64,000 nt of DNA from Enterobacteriaceae bacterium 4M9 (GCA_010092695.1 JAADJJ010000001.1:2604001-2668000), one strand, 5' to 3'. Positions 26,184 through 35,910 are shown, counted from the stretch's first letter. Made by a program: numbers and translations. Notes: generated by a model not told the origin, from the sequence alone.

Positions 26184-27326
26184 TTAGCGCAGTATCGAAC
26201 TGTCCACATCCTGCAAACGGGTGTGGCCGCAAAATGCCATCGTGACATCCAGTTCTTTATACAGAATCTCCAGCACTCTGGAGACACCCTGCTCACCGTA
26301 AGCGCCTAAGCCATAGATAAACGCACGGCCAATCAACGTCCCTTTTGCCCCCAGAGCAATAGCACGCAGCACATCCTGGCCGCTGCGAATACCGCTGTCG
26401 ATGAACACCTCGGTTTTATCACCCACTGCCTGCACAATCTCTGCCAGCACGGAGATGGTCGATGGTGCGCCGTCAAGCTGGCGGCCACCGTGGTTGGATA
26501 CCACAATAGCATCAGCCCCCGCTTCGACTGCCCGCAGCGCGTCTGCCACTTCCATAATACCTTTGATTATCAGTTTGCCGTCCCAGCGCTCTTTCACCCA
26601 CGCCACATCCTGCCAGCTTAACTGCGGGTCAAACTGTTCCGTAGTCCAGGCGGCAAGTGATGAGGTATCGCTGATGTTCTTCACATGTCCGACGATGTTG
26701 CCAAAGCTGCGGCGTTGGGTTTTCAGCATGTTCAGCCCCCAGGTCGGCTTGGTCATCATGTTAAGCATATTGGGGATGGTCAGGCGCGGCGGTGCCGACA
26801 GACCGTTCTTAATGTCTTTATTGCGCTGGCCCATAACCTGTAAATCTGCTGTCAGCACCAGCGCGCTAATGCGTGCGGCTTTGGCCCGCTCAATGAGGCG
26901 CGCCATAAAATCACGGTCCCTCATCATATATAGCTGGAACCAGAACGGCCGCGAGGTTACCGCTGCCACGTCTTCAATGGAGCAGATGCTCATGGTGGAC
27001 ATGATGTACGGTATGCCGAACTTCTCCGCGGCTCTGGCGGCAAGAATTTCCCCGTCGGCATGTTGCATGCCAATTAGCCCGGTGGGTGCAAGTGCCACGG
27101 GCATCGTCACCTGCTCACCCACCATTTGTGTTGTCAGCGAGCGCCCGGCTATATCAACCAGTACCTTCTGGCGAAACTTTATCTTAGCAAAATCATCACA
27201 ATTGCTGCGGTAAGTGGATTCGGTCCAGGCACCGGAGTCGCAGTAATCCACAAACATACGCGGTACGCGGCGGCGATAGACCTCACGCATGTCCTCGATA
27301 CAGGTAATGTTGGCAAGTGAGTTCAC
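26184..27326 (-). CDS. FMN-dependent alpha-hydroxy-acid dehydrogenase (LldD-like)
   Basis: 380 residues of a TIM-barrel FMN enzyme. Visible: VDYCDSGAWTE near the N-terminus, PVALAPTGLIGMQHADGE, the FWFQLYMMRDRDF segment (substrate Tyr), IIKGIMEVADA (FMN Lys) and VSNHGGRQLDGA near residue 279 with the catalytic His-Arg pair. The closest roles are L-lactate dehydrogenase or another 2-hydroxy-acid oxidase; substrate is not certain. No lldP/lldR neighbour is present. Monocistronic. Confidence 0.85.
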   Translation of the reverse strand: MNSLANITCIEDMREVYRRRVPRMFVDYCDSGAWTESTYRSNCDDFAKIKFRQKVLVDIAGRSLTTQMVGEQVTMPVALAPTGLIGMQHADGEILAARAAEKFGIPYIMSTMSICSIEDVAAVTSRPFWFQLYMMRDRDFMARLIERAKAARISALVLTADLQVMGQRNKDIKNGLSAPPRLTIPNMLNMMTKPTWGLNMLKTQRRSFGNIVGHVKNISDTSSLAAWTTEQFDPQLSWQDVAWVKERWDGKLIIKGIMEVADALRAVEAGADAIVVSNHGGRQLDGAPSTISVLAEIVQAVGDKTEVFIDSGIRSGQDVLRAIALGAKGTLIGRAFIYGLGAYGEQGVSRVLEILYKELDVTMAFCGHTRLQDVDSSILR

Positions 27327-27527
27327 AGGCTGTCCTTACGCTATTTGTATGACAATAACAACAATAGCATTACACTCCGTTAACGTTGTGCGGTCAATAA
27401 AAACACACCGGCATTTTGTAAGAATTGTGGGCGCTGAAGCGTTTTGTCAGGACGCTGAATCATAAACAGGTGGGCAAACTCAGGAGATGGCCTGCGTGTA
27501 ACGCTGCGCTACGGGGGATGTCACACT

Positions 27528-27549
27528 CCCCCGGCTTTATCGCCGGGGG
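27528..27549 (-). terminator. GC-rich hairpin downstream of the esterase gene
   Basis: Perfect 8-bp stem CCCCCGGC/GCCGGGGG with a TTTATC loop but no clear U tail on the minus strand. Likely end of the esterase transcript. The rest of 27327-27582 shows nothing else I can name. Confidence 0.4.
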
Positions 27550-27582
27550 GTTAACCAATAATAGCCAGAGACAGCTAATCGG

Positions 27583-28638
27583 TTATTTTTTTGCGTAATA
27601 CGTTTTAAGCACGTCAATAGTTTGTGCTACCGCAGCGCGTGTTGGTGCAGTATCTGTCAAACCATTTAGCATCATAAAATCATGCGTTGTGCCGTTATAG
27701 CGAACTGCCGTGACTTTCACGCCCGCATCAATAAGTTTTTGAGCGTAGGCTTCACCTTCATCACGCAACACATCGTTCTGGTCGGTAATAATGAAGGCTT
27801 CAGGAAGACCTGAAAGTTCTTCCAGACTTGCCTGCAGCGGTGAGGCCAATTTCTCACTACGTTTACTTTTATCTGGCGCATAGGCATCCCAGAACCATTC
27901 CATTGCTTTCTTCGTCAACCAGGGGCCATCGGCAAAGCTCTTGTAAGAACCATCATCAAAGTTAGCATTCGTCACTGGATACAATAAAACCTGCAAACCA
28001 ATCTTAGGCTCTTTCTTATCCTTACTCATTATGGCAACAGCGGTGGCCATATTCCCCCCAACGCTATCACCGGCAATAGCATATTTATCCGTGGAGAACT
28101 TGTATTTATCGGCATCTTTTATAAGTGATTGAATAGAAGCATAAATTTGGTTGAGTGGCTTAGGGTATTTTGCCTCAGGAGAAGGCGTGTAAATGATACT
28201 GGCAACCGCAATGTGTGCGCCTGCAGTAAATTCCCTCAGCAGTCTGTCGTGGGTATTTTCATCCCCCAGCACCCATCCTCCTCCGTGAACATAAAAAAGA
28301 ACCGGGAGCTCGCCTTCTGCGCCTTTAGGGCGCGTAATACGCACTTTCACATCGCCAAGGTCATTACCAAGCGCCAGACTAATATCCTGGGTGTCAACAT
28401 CAGGCTTATTTACCGGCTTCGCCTGAGCATCTGCCAGTACTTTTCTTGCATCGCTGTAACTCAGTTCATATAAAGGCTTTTTCGTGGATGCCGCCACTTC
28501 ATCCATGAATTTCTTTACATCTTTGTCGAGAAATGGATTTTGAGACGTTGGGGAGTCATTAGCAGGTGACACGGCAAATACATTCGCAGAGGCAGCCATT
28601 AAACCAGCGGTAATCAGTAATAGCTTAGCTTTATTCAT
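27583..28638 (-). CDS. Exported alpha/beta hydrolase, HSL/Aes-like esterase
   Basis: 351 residues. N-terminal signal peptide (MNKAKLLLITAGLMAASANVFA) points to the periplasm. The hormone-sensitive lipase signature is complete: oxyanion-hole HGGGW near residue 119, nucleophile elbow GDSVGG near 190, acid in DQNDVLRDEGE, and His in GTTHDFMML near 322. Hydrolyses short acyl esters in this family; the natural substrate is unknown. Less GC-rich than its neighbours. Monocistronic. Confidence 0.85.
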   Translation of the reverse strand: MNKAKLLLITAGLMAASANVFAVSPANDSPTSQNPFLDKDVKKFMDEVAASTKKPLYELSYSDARKVLADAQAKPVNKPDVDTQDISLALGNDLGDVKVRITRPKGAEGELPVLFYVHGGGWVLGDENTHDRLLREFTAGAHIAVASIIYTPSPEAKYPKPLNQIYASIQSLIKDADKYKFSTDKYAIAGDSVGGNMATAVAIMSKDKKEPKIGLQVLLYPVTNANFDDGSYKSFADGPWLTKKAMEWFWDAYAPDKSKRSEKLASPLQASLEELSGLPEAFIITDQNDVLRDEGEAYAQKLIDAGVKVTAVRYNGTTHDFMMLNGLTDTAPTRAAVAQTIDVLKTYYAKK

Positions 28639-28771
28639 AAAAAAACCTCAGTCAGGAAGATAATGAATAATAATGCGTTCGTCTTGCGGAAATGGCTGCC
28701 CGTAAAAACAACCACCTTTGGATTTTAGTGGGCCATGACACTCACTGCTGATTATTTCTTAAGGTAGATAA

Positions 28772-30217
28772 TTAAATACCAGGAAAGCGGACGCCCTGCT
28801 TTGCTATTGGGGAAAATCGTCGGATAAGCGTGTCCAGTCTCTGACAGGCTTGCCGGGTTTGCTCGCCCTCAGCGGTCGCCAACCCCAGCAACAGTCCAGC
28901 CTGTACCGGCACACCTGGACTGTACCAGGCCGAAAGCGGCGACGGCGCCAGTCCGCAATGGCAGGCGTTGTGGGCAATTGCGCAGTCCGGCGTACCGTCT
29001 TTAAGACGCAGGAGCACAGAAAGTCCATTAACACTGGCCTCATAACCCAACGCACTTAGCTGCTCTACCAACCCAGCGCTTCGAGCGCTGTAGGTACGTT
29101 TCATTCTCCGCAAGTGGCGCAGGAAATGGCCTTCATGCAGAAATGCCTGTACCGCCATTTGCAGCGCCGGGTCCGGAGCAGGTGAAAGGCTGGCGACCAC
29201 ATCGGCTACGGTATCCACCAGTGCCATGGGAACCACCATAAAACCAAGGCGCAAAACGGGGCTTATTGTCTTGCTAAATGTTCCCACATAAATGACCCGC
29301 CCGGCATCATCCATCGAAAACAACGCCGGTGCAGCGCGGCGGTTGAGCTGCAACTCGCCAAGATAATCATCTTCAATTATCCAGCTTTGGTTTTTTGCCG
29401 CCCAGGCCAGAAGCTGCCCACGGCGCTCCAGAGACAAAGTCATACCCAGCGGAGCCTGCTGGCCGGGAGTCACCAGAGCCAGCGCAGCCTTTTCCGCATG
29501 CTGTACTGCGTAACTAACATTAATACCTTCTTCGTCCACCGGCACAGAAACAAGCGAGAGCTGCGCAATCTCCAGCGCTTTGCGTGCCGGAGGAAAACCG
29601 GGATTTTCCACCCAAGCCTTTCGCCCTTGTAAATTGAGCGCATGTAGCATGGTACCCAGTGCCCCGGTGAAGCCGGTGGTAATAAATAGCTGTGACGGAT
29701 GGCATTTAATCCCCCTGGCGAGTACCAGCTGGGCGGCTATCTCGCGCTTAAGCTCCGCTTCGCCTCTGGGGTCGGTGTAATGTTGTCGTGCAGACATCCG
29801 TTTACGGACAGCGGCGGAAAACAAACGGGAAAAAATAGTCGCCGGAAAGGCATCGCTGGCCGGGATCCCCATCTGAAAGTCACCGGTAGGCAGGAAGAAG
29901 TTCTGATACAAGGAAGAGTCAGGAACAGGCTCTGGTTGCTTTGAAACGTTATGACGCGCAGGCAAAAACTGCGCCACGCAGGTGCCTTTAGCGCGCGATG
30001 AGGTGACCAGTTGTGCATCAGCAAGACGTTCATACGCCGTTTTCACCGTACCACGTGATACCCCCAACTGAACCGCAAGATCTATCCACGAAGGAAGCCG
30101 CGCGCCAGGTGCAAGCACGCCGCTGGTGATAGCCTGAGCTATCGTGGTGCGTATCTGTTCTGATAACGACATGCGCGCAGAACGATTGAGATTAATCTTC
30201 AGAGAGTTTAAGGACAT
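28772..30217 (-). CDS. MocR/PdxR-type regulator (GntR HTH fused to aminotransferase domain)
   Basis: 481 residues. An N-terminal GntR winged helix (about 12-80: LSEQIRTTIAQAITSG, LAVQLGVSRGTVKTAYERL) is fused to a class I aminotransferase-like domain with the PLP-lysine motif GTFSKTISPVLRLGF. MocR-family proteins sense PLP or amines and usually act on the divergent gene. Here the AhpD-like gene starts 131 bp away in the opposite direction and is the likely target. Confidence 0.88.
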   Translation of the reverse strand: MSLNSLKINLNRSARMSLSEQIRTTIAQAITSGVLAPGARLPSWIDLAVQLGVSRGTVKTAYERLADAQLVTSSRAKGTCVAQFLPARHNVSKQPEPVPDSSLYQNFFLPTGDFQMGIPASDAFPATIFSRLFSAAVRKRMSARQHYTDPRGEAELKREIAAQLVLARGIKCHPSQLFITTGFTGALGTMLHALNLQGRKAWVENPGFPPARKALEIAQLSLVSVPVDEEGINVSYAVQHAEKAALALVTPGQQAPLGMTLSLERRGQLLAWAAKNQSWIIEDDYLGELQLNRRAAPALFSMDDAGRVIYVGTFSKTISPVLRLGFMVVPMALVDTVADVVASLSPAPDPALQMAVQAFLHEGHFLRHLRRMKRTYSARSAGLVEQLSALGYEASVNGLSVLLRLKDGTPDCAIAHNACHCGLAPSPLSAWYSPGVPVQAGLLLGLATAEGEQTRQACQRLDTLIRRFSPIAKQGVRFPGI

Positions 30218-30347
30218 GTAGGAGGAGCCTTTTGGTCAGCCGGGATGAGAGTGTCCTGGTACAGGTTAATTCGTCATTTTTGGTTCTTTTTTTTGAACAT
30301 GCAACTGCTACCCTTGACTCTGACTTCAGCAAACAGGAAAGCAATAA

Positions 30348-30803
30348 ATGACTCAGCGTATTGATTACACTAAAACCTCGCCAGCGGGCGTGAAAGCGTA
30401 TGGTGGCGTTTATGCCTATATTGGTCAGTGCGGTCTGGAACACGCTCTGGTTGAGCTTGTCAATTTGCGGGTCAGTCAGATTAATGGCTGCGCCTTCTGC
30501 CTTGATATGCACACCCGCGATTTAATCAAGCAGGGATTCAGCCCGGTAAAACTGGCGTTGGTTCAGGTGTGGGAAGAAGCGTCGGATGTGTTCAGCCCGC
30601 GCGAAAAAGCGGCGCTGGCCTGGGCTGAAGTAGTGACCCGGGTTGCGGACACGCATGTGCCTGATGAGGCTTTTGAAGCGGCCTCTTGCGTGTTCACGCA
30701 AAAAGAGCTTGCCGACCTGACGATGGCCATTGGCCTGATTAATGCCTATAACCGCCTGGCTATCAGTTTCCGTAATGTTCCCCAGGAAGCCCTCAAAAGC
30801 TGA
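30348..30803 (+). CDS. AhpD-like carboxymuconolactone decarboxylase family protein
   Basis: 151 residues, all-helical CMD/AhpD fold. The redox motif is present: Cys48-Cys51 in GCAFCLDMH with His55 and an upstream Glu, typical of alkylhydroperoxidase-type members that reduce peroxides through a thiol partner. Divergent from the MocR regulator, which probably controls it. The ATG follows a GGAAAGC site. Directly after its stop a GTGCG... structured sequence begins (see 30806). Confidence 0.85.
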   Translation: MTQRIDYTKTSPAGVKAYGGVYAYIGQCGLEHALVELVNLRVSQINGCAFCLDMHTRDLIKQGFSPVKLALVQVWEEASDVFSPREKAALAWAEVVTRVADTHVPDEAFEAASCVFTQKELADLTMAIGLINAYNRLAISFRNVPQEALKS

Positions 30804-30805
30804 TG

Positions 30806-30957
30806 GTGCGGTGCCAGAGTATATGTCTGTTCAGGCGGTGAAAGTCTGGCGCAACTCAACCTCGGGTTACACGAGGTTGACTGTTGCGGGTGAGACTGGC
30901 CGGATAAATCCAGAAAGATAAGCAGGAAGGGTGTCAGTTCACATCAGAACAACATGC
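30806..30957 (+). ncRNA. Probable 5' fragment of a group II intron
   Basis: Starts with GTGCG, the group II intron 5' consensus, 2 bp after the AhpD-like stop. The text then reads like domain I: GGCGGTGAAAGTCTGGCGC, a long hairpin (CGCAAC-TCAACCTCG / CGAGGTTGA-CT-GTTGCG, 30851-30886), GGATAAATCC and AAGCAGGAAGGGTGTCAG. No reverse transcriptase, domain V or 3' end is in the window, so this would be a relic. Recognition is from memory of intron sequences, not a search. Confidence 0.45.
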
Positions 30958-30965
30958 ATTCAGGT

Positions 30966-30990
30966 AAGGCGCGGCATTAACCGCGCCTTT
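30966..30990 (-). terminator. Terminator of the diguanylate cyclase gene
   Basis: 9-bp stem AAGGCGCGG/CCGCGCCTT with a 6-nt loop, just past the stop at 30996; may work in both directions. Confidence 0.75.
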
Positions 30991-30995
30991 CGGGA

Positions 30996-32561
30996 TTATA
31001 CGCTCTCACTGGTGGCTTCATCGTTTTCGCGCGGCGCGCAAATCACCCGGTTCTTACCCTGATGTTTTGCTTCATATAACAGGCCATCGATACGGGCGAT
31101 AAAGGCTTCCGGATCCTCACGTTCCCAGCTGCCCATACCGGCACTGAACGTGACCTGTAGGCCCTTCTCGCGCCAGGTATGTTCTTCAACCGCAACGCGC
31201 CACTCGTTAAGCTGTTCTTCAGCCCACTCAGGATCGTCACTTTCAAAAATAATGGCCATTTCTTCGCCGCCATAGCGGAACAGAAGCGCACCGCTAAACT
31301 CAACAACCTTCATCCCTTCTTCTGCCACTTTGCGCAGTACAATATCGCCAAAAATATGACCGTAGGTATCGTTGAGAGATTTGAAGTTATCAATATCAAT
31401 CATTGCGAGGCAGAAAGGTTTTTTCGATATGACGTTCTGCGCCAGCTTTTCATCAAATGCGCGGCGGTTAAGTAAGCCCGTGAGTTCATCCGTGGTTGAT
31501 TGTTTACGGAAAGTCTCTACTTTTTGGCTATTGTTGATAAGTTCCTGCGCCATGACCTCTTCAGTTGCGTTAAATGGCATGCCGGAGTTGATGCTGGAGA
31601 TAACGCGCATAAACATGTTTTTCATGACCGAGTGCACCAGGAACCAGCAAATAATGATCATGCCAACAGAAATAGCCAGGGCGTAAATAACTTTCGCGCT
31701 TTCTTCCCATACAATAGCGTCGAGGGTGGCTTCCTCTACTTTATATATAAATAGCCAGTCCGGATTGGTGTAGGAATAGTAGTAGTAATAATTGTTCTGC
31801 TCCTCGTCATAAATCATGCCAGCAGCATTGCGCATTTTCGAGACAACATCTTCAGGGAGTAGAATCTCATTTTTCAGCGACGGATCGGGATGAATCACAA
31901 CATGACCTTTGCGAGTGACCACAAAAGACTCACCTTCCAGAGGCGTGACTTTCTGGCGCAAAGCGTGCCCTAATTGCTTGATGTCAATTTCGAACGACAA
32001 AATCGCGGACATCGTGGCTTTCTTGTCGTAAATCGGGCTTGAGATATTGACTTTACGGTAACCAGCATACTCATCGAGATAAGGTTCGCTGTAGGTAACC
32101 GATGAAAACGAGGAGGCATCTTTTAAGTACCAGGGAAGCTCGCGCAGCGCCACGCCCTGCCCCTCATGGCTGGAGAAGTGAGACGGTATCGTCAGAATTT
32201 CATCGTTTCTATCGATAATCGAAATATTGGCAATACCGGACAGCAGCGACAATGCGCGCAGCATATAATCCTTAAACATTTCATCGTTAACGCTCTGAAG
32301 AGATTCAAGGCTGCCATCTTTTGTGAGTACCTTTGAGAGCGACGTGAGTGAGTGTTCCATCATTCTCAGCGATTTTTCAGTCTGACCACGTGCAACGTTA
32401 TAGACAGAGGCATTGTTAACTTTGTGATAAGATTTTCGGATGTCATCCATTTGTTTCTGAGCGATAAAAAAACAGAAAACAATAAACATCAAAAATATTA
32501 ACAAAAAGCTTAAATTCAACGTTCGGCTAAAACTGATCTGTCGCTTTCTCGAATTACTCAC
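30996..32561 (-). CDS. Membrane-bound diguanylate cyclase (dCACHE-GGDEF)
   Basis: 521 residues. Membrane segment 1 at about 15-38, a periplasmic double-CACHE sensor domain (about 45-280, with YSEPYLDEYAGYRKVNISSP), membrane segment 2 at about 290-312, a short linker, then a GGDEF domain with active site RYGGEEM near residue 430. GGEEM is a catalytically competent variant. The RxxD inhibitory site five residues upstream is absent (SGAL), so product feedback there is unlikely. Makes c-di-GMP in response to an unknown periplasmic ligand. Monocistronic. Confidence 0.9.
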   Translation of the reverse strand: MSNSRKRQISFSRTLNLSFLLIFLMFIVFCFFIAQKQMDDIRKSYHKVNNASVYNVARGQTEKSLRMMEHSLTSLSKVLTKDGSLESLQSVNDEMFKDYMLRALSLLSGIANISIIDRNDEILTIPSHFSSHEGQGVALRELPWYLKDASSFSSVTYSEPYLDEYAGYRKVNISSPIYDKKATMSAILSFEIDIKQLGHALRQKVTPLEGESFVVTRKGHVVIHPDPSLKNEILLPEDVVSKMRNAAGMIYDEEQNNYYYYYSYTNPDWLFIYKVEEATLDAIVWEESAKVIYALAISVGMIIICWFLVHSVMKNMFMRVISSINSGMPFNATEEVMAQELINNSQKVETFRKQSTTDELTGLLNRRAFDEKLAQNVISKKPFCLAMIDIDNFKSLNDTYGHIFGDIVLRKVAEEGMKVVEFSGALLFRYGGEEMAIIFESDDPEWAEEQLNEWRVAVEEHTWREKGLQVTFSAGMGSWEREDPEAFIARIDGLLYEAKHQGKNRVICAPRENDEATSESV

Positions 32562-33365
32562 TACTCATCTCCGGCGCCCCTGGGCTTAAAAAAAGAGGCG
32601 ATTATAAATGCGTGCCACATAATTTATCAACTTTATGCCTGGCTGTTTACCGTTAATGTAATTATGGCGTAAAATTATGAAAAACAGGCAATTAGCCGCA
32701 ACTCAAAATAATGCCAGCCTGGCAAAGTGAAGTGCCATTAATCGGACTCAAGCGTGCATCGTTTAAAATCCAGGCATTACTATTACTATAGGCAGAAGTA
32801 AAAAAAACTTAAATGCATTCTTCTAAACAATCCTCTTCTGCGACTAAAGTCACGATGTTTTGGTAAAACGCACTTTTTGGCAGAGGAACACGTTAATTTT
32901 GACTGGTGGGCCCCGTACGCGCTTATGTAATGAGCAATCTGTTCACCAGAATGTTCACTCCTCTCTTAGGCTAATGCTCATCCATCTATAAAAATATGTT
33001 GCATACTACTGAGATAACACAACACATTGAGTTTAAATTTCGTTATTTTTTTACATTATGCATACATAGATTGCGATTTTCACAATATAAAAATTAACGT
33101 GACAATGCTTCTCATAGCCCCAGACAATACAGTAGCGCAGAAATAATTGCCTCTGTGGCTCACACTCAGAATCATAAGGGGCTGTAGACTGCACGACATA
33201 CAGATTGCCTGCAAGTTTAGCTACACTGCGGATGATGGATGTCGCGGTAATGTAAGATGGGGCTTTTACTTTGAGGAATATTTCACCGATGCCTACAGCG
33301 ACGCTGAGGCACAACAACAAACCGCTTTATTCTCGCATTCAGCCAGAACCGAGCCAGAGATATGT
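32562..33365. other. Intergenic stretch with no convincing gene
   Basis: About 800 bp. 32562-33050 is AT-rich and holds the upstream region of the cyclase gene. 33051-33434 has two overlapping open frames on opposite strands (89 codons minus, 95 codons plus). Neither has a good ribosome site or a known family; they may be relics of an older accessory insertion. Confidence 0.5.
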
Positions 33366-34034
33366 CTATCGAGAGTTATTGCCAGGGGCCTTTATAGCGT
33401 TGACTATGTCATAGTAATACACATTAAAACATGAAAGTATATATTCAAGAGCTTTATCTTTGAATGCAATCTCGTAATTTTCACCGGATTCTATCAAATC
33501 GAAACACTCGTCCCCACCGAGAGCTTTAAGAAAGTGTTCGTCTTTATTTTCAACACACCTGTTGCTGTGCGTGCATATATTCCTTAATTTACTAATTTGC
33601 ATCACCTTGTCTCTTGTTGCCGAATGTTTTATAGACAGCAATTTTTTGAGGATGTGATTGCATCGCTCCAGGCCTTGTTGTTTAAAGTCTTTAAGCCCCC
33701 AGATTTGATCTTTAAACTTTAAAACAGCCACGGTGAGCGCATCCATTTCACATTCAAACATGCCAAATATTGTCAGAAAAGTGGATGCTCTCATCCTGCC
33801 TGGCATCAGTGTCTTATAACTTATCATCACTTCCTCAAAATCATAGCTCGTATGTCCCCTGAAGCTGTAATATTCATCGCTGCCAAAATCATGGTCAAAC
33901 GAACATATTCTGGGGCCCTTCCTGTCAAAATCATGAAGTGATTTAAGAATCACTGACTCAGTTTCTTCTATTAATCCTTCCATGATACAAAGATGATGAA
34001 AAAATCGGTTCAAAGAGGCTTCCAGCTCTTTCAT
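33366..34034 (-). CDS. HEPN-like protein of unknown function
   Basis: 222 residues, mostly helical, AT-rich and unlike its neighbours in codon use. The C-terminal half contains KLRNICTHSNR (about residues 151-161): an R-x4-H motif after a long helix, which is the RNase signature of HEPN domains found in toxin-antitoxin, abortive infection and other defence proteins. No MNT nucleotidyltransferase or antitoxin gene lies next to it. It sits between the oxoproline operon and the cyclase gene, a likely insertion point. Family placement is inference. Confidence 0.5.
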   Translation of the reverse strand: MKELEASLNRFFHHLCIMEGLIEETESVILKSLHDFDRKGPRICSFDHDFGSDEYYSFRGHTSYDFEEVMISYKTLMPGRMRASTFLTIFGMFECEMDALTVAVLKFKDQIWGLKDFKQQGLERCNHILKKLLSIKHSATRDKVMQISKLRNICTHSNRCVENKDEHFLKALGGDECFDLIESGENYEIAFKDKALEYILSCFNVYYYDIVNAIKAPGNNSR

Positions 34035-34112
34035 TATCTATTCGCCTGTGCAGTACAACGTTGAGTCTTAATGTCGTGCAGAGTCTGATATTTGCATCAG
34101 GTACCCGAACCA

Positions 34113-34138
34113 GCCAGTTAGCTTTTACACCAACTGGC
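34113..34138. terminator. Weak hairpin after the carboxylase gene
   Basis: Stem GCCAGTT/AACTGGC with a 12-nt loop between the stop of the biotin carboxylase gene and the HEPN-like gene. Possible terminator; tail poor. Confidence 0.3.
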
Positions 34139-34163
34139 CGTTTCTTCATACGTAGCGCTTTTC

Positions 34164-35897
34164 TTATTCAATGCGCGCCAGCGGCATTTGTGCCTCCAGC
34201 ACGTCGCGTACTCCCGCAAGACGTGTCAGGGTGCCGCTGCGCGTAGCCACGACCTGTACCTCCATCTTCATCGCCTCCATGACAGCAATCAGTTCGCCCT
34301 CTTCAACCGCCTGGCCATCGGCCGCAATCCACTGGTGCAACGTACCGGAAATAGGTGATGTCACGTTACCTTCATCAGCCTGCGGTTGAGCACTGGCTGT
34401 CGCCCCCACTGGCGACGGTGTGGCGGTACTGAAAAGCTGAGCGGGCAAGCCGAGACGGTGACGTTTACCGTCAATTTCTATCCAGGTCTGCGTGACGGTC
34501 TGTTCCGGTGCCAACGTGCGCACCGCTGGTGCTAGCTGCACGCTAAAGTCGGTTTCAATCCAGCGAGTGTGTACCGCAAAACGCTCCACAAAATCCGCTT
34601 CGCAAAGCACTGCGCGGTGAAACGGCAGTACGGATGCGACGCCATCAATCTCAAACTCCGCCAGCGCCCGGCGCGCGCGGGCAATAGCCTGCTCACGGGT
34701 TGCCCCCGTAACGATGAGTTTTGCCATTAATGAGTCGTAATGGCCCGGAATGGTTGAGCCGCTTTCAACACCACTGTCCAGGCGCACGCCCGGGCCGGAC
34801 GGCGGCGCAAAGCGAGTAATGGTACCCGGTACGGGCAGAAAGCCTTTACCCGGATCTTCTGCGTTAATACGAAATTCGAGGGCATGGCCACGCGCGGGCG
34901 GCGTTTCGCGAACACTGAGCGGCAGCCCCTGCGCCACGCGTAGCTGCTCAATCACAATATCAACGCCGGTGGTTTCTTCGGTAACCGGGTGTTCGACCTG
35001 TAAGCGCGTGTTGACCTCAAGAAACGACAGTCGACCATCGGCACTGAGCAGAAACTCCACCGTTCCCGCACTGGTATAGCCCGCCCGCAGGCAAATATCG
35101 CGCGCGGCCTGGTGAAAACGCTCACGCTGTGCCTCGCTAATAAACGGTGCAGGCGCTTCTTCTACCAGTTTCTGGTTGCGTCGCTGTAACGAGCAGTCGC
35201 GGGTGCCAAGTACGACTACATTGCCGTGGTTATCGGCAATCACCTGCGCCTCAATATGGCGCGGGCGGTCAAGGTACTGTTCAAGAAAACATTCGCCACG
35301 ACCAAACGCCGCTTGCGCTTCTCGTACCGCCGAGTGCCAGAGTTCTTCTACCTCATCAAGTTTCCAGGCCACCTTCAACCCGCGTCCGCCGCCGCCAAAC
35401 GCCGCTTTAATGGCAACCGGCAGGCCGTGCTCACGGGCAAAGGCCACCACTTCAGCGGCGTTCGTGACTGGCTCGGCGGTGCCTTTTACCAGTGGCGCCC
35501 CCGCTTCCAGCGCGATTTTGCGGGCCTGCACTTTGTCACCAAGCTGGTCGATGGTGTCCGCACTCGGCCCAATCCAGATAAGCCCAGCCGCGGTAACCGC
35601 ACGGGCAAATTCGGCGCGCTCAGACAAAAAGCCATAGCCTGGATGCACCATTGTTGCGCCACTGCGTTTTGCGACATCGAGCAGCGTTTCAATATTCAGG
35701 TAGGTATCGGACGGTGCGCTGCCTGGGAGCGCCCAGGCTTCGTCGGCCATACGCACATGCAGACTGTCAACATCCGGGTCGGCATAGACCGCTACGCTTG
35801 AGAAGCCGTAATCGCGACAGGCGCGGATAATACGCACGGCAATTTCGCCACGGTTGGCAATCAGCACCTTGTGCTGCTGTGAGCTTGAATGGTTCAT
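34164..35897 (-). CDS. Biotin carboxylase-BCCP fusion
   Basis: 577 residues from the ATG at 35897 (GAGGGAAAT ribosome site). Residues 1-450 are an AccC-type biotin carboxylase: KVLIANRGEIAVRIIRAC, the ATP-grasp loop AAFGGGGRGLKVA and the catalytic EVNTRLQVEHPVTE. The end is a biotin carrier domain with EAMKMEVQV, whose Lys takes biotin. Similar to alpha chains of acyl-CoA carboxylases, but the partner here, 13 bp upstream, is the PxpB-PxpC (AHS1-AHS2) fusion. Urea carboxylase has the same three units in one chain, so a related carboxylation is possible. Confidence 0.85.
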   Translation of the reverse strand: MNHSSSQQHKVLIANRGEIAVRIIRACRDYGFSSVAVYADPDVDSLHVRMADEAWALPGSAPSDTYLNIETLLDVAKRSGATMVHPGYGFLSERAEFARAVTAAGLIWIGPSADTIDQLGDKVQARKIALEAGAPLVKGTAEPVTNAAEVVAFAREHGLPVAIKAAFGGGGRGLKVAWKLDEVEELWHSAVREAQAAFGRGECFLEQYLDRPRHIEAQVIADNHGNVVVLGTRDCSLQRRNQKLVEEAPAPFISEAQRERFHQAARDICLRAGYTSAGTVEFLLSADGRLSFLEVNTRLQVEHPVTEETTGVDIVIEQLRVAQGLPLSVRETPPARGHALEFRINAEDPGKGFLPVPGTITRFAPPSGPGVRLDSGVESGSTIPGHYDSLMAKLIVTGATREQAIARARRALAEFEIDGVASVLPFHRAVLCEADFVERFAVHTRWIETDFSVQLAPAVRTLAPEQTVTQTWIEIDGKRHRLGLPAQLFSTATPSPVGATASAQPQADEGNVTSPISGTLHQWIAADGQAVEEGELIAVMEAMKMEVQVVATRSGTLTRLAGVRDVLEAQMPLARIE

Positions 35898-35910
35898 ATT
35901 TCCCTCAATA

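Noticed and set aside
26401..27213. 270-codon plus-strand frame inside the hydroxy-acid dehydrogenase gene
   Set aside because: Shadow of a gene with clear motifs on the other strand.
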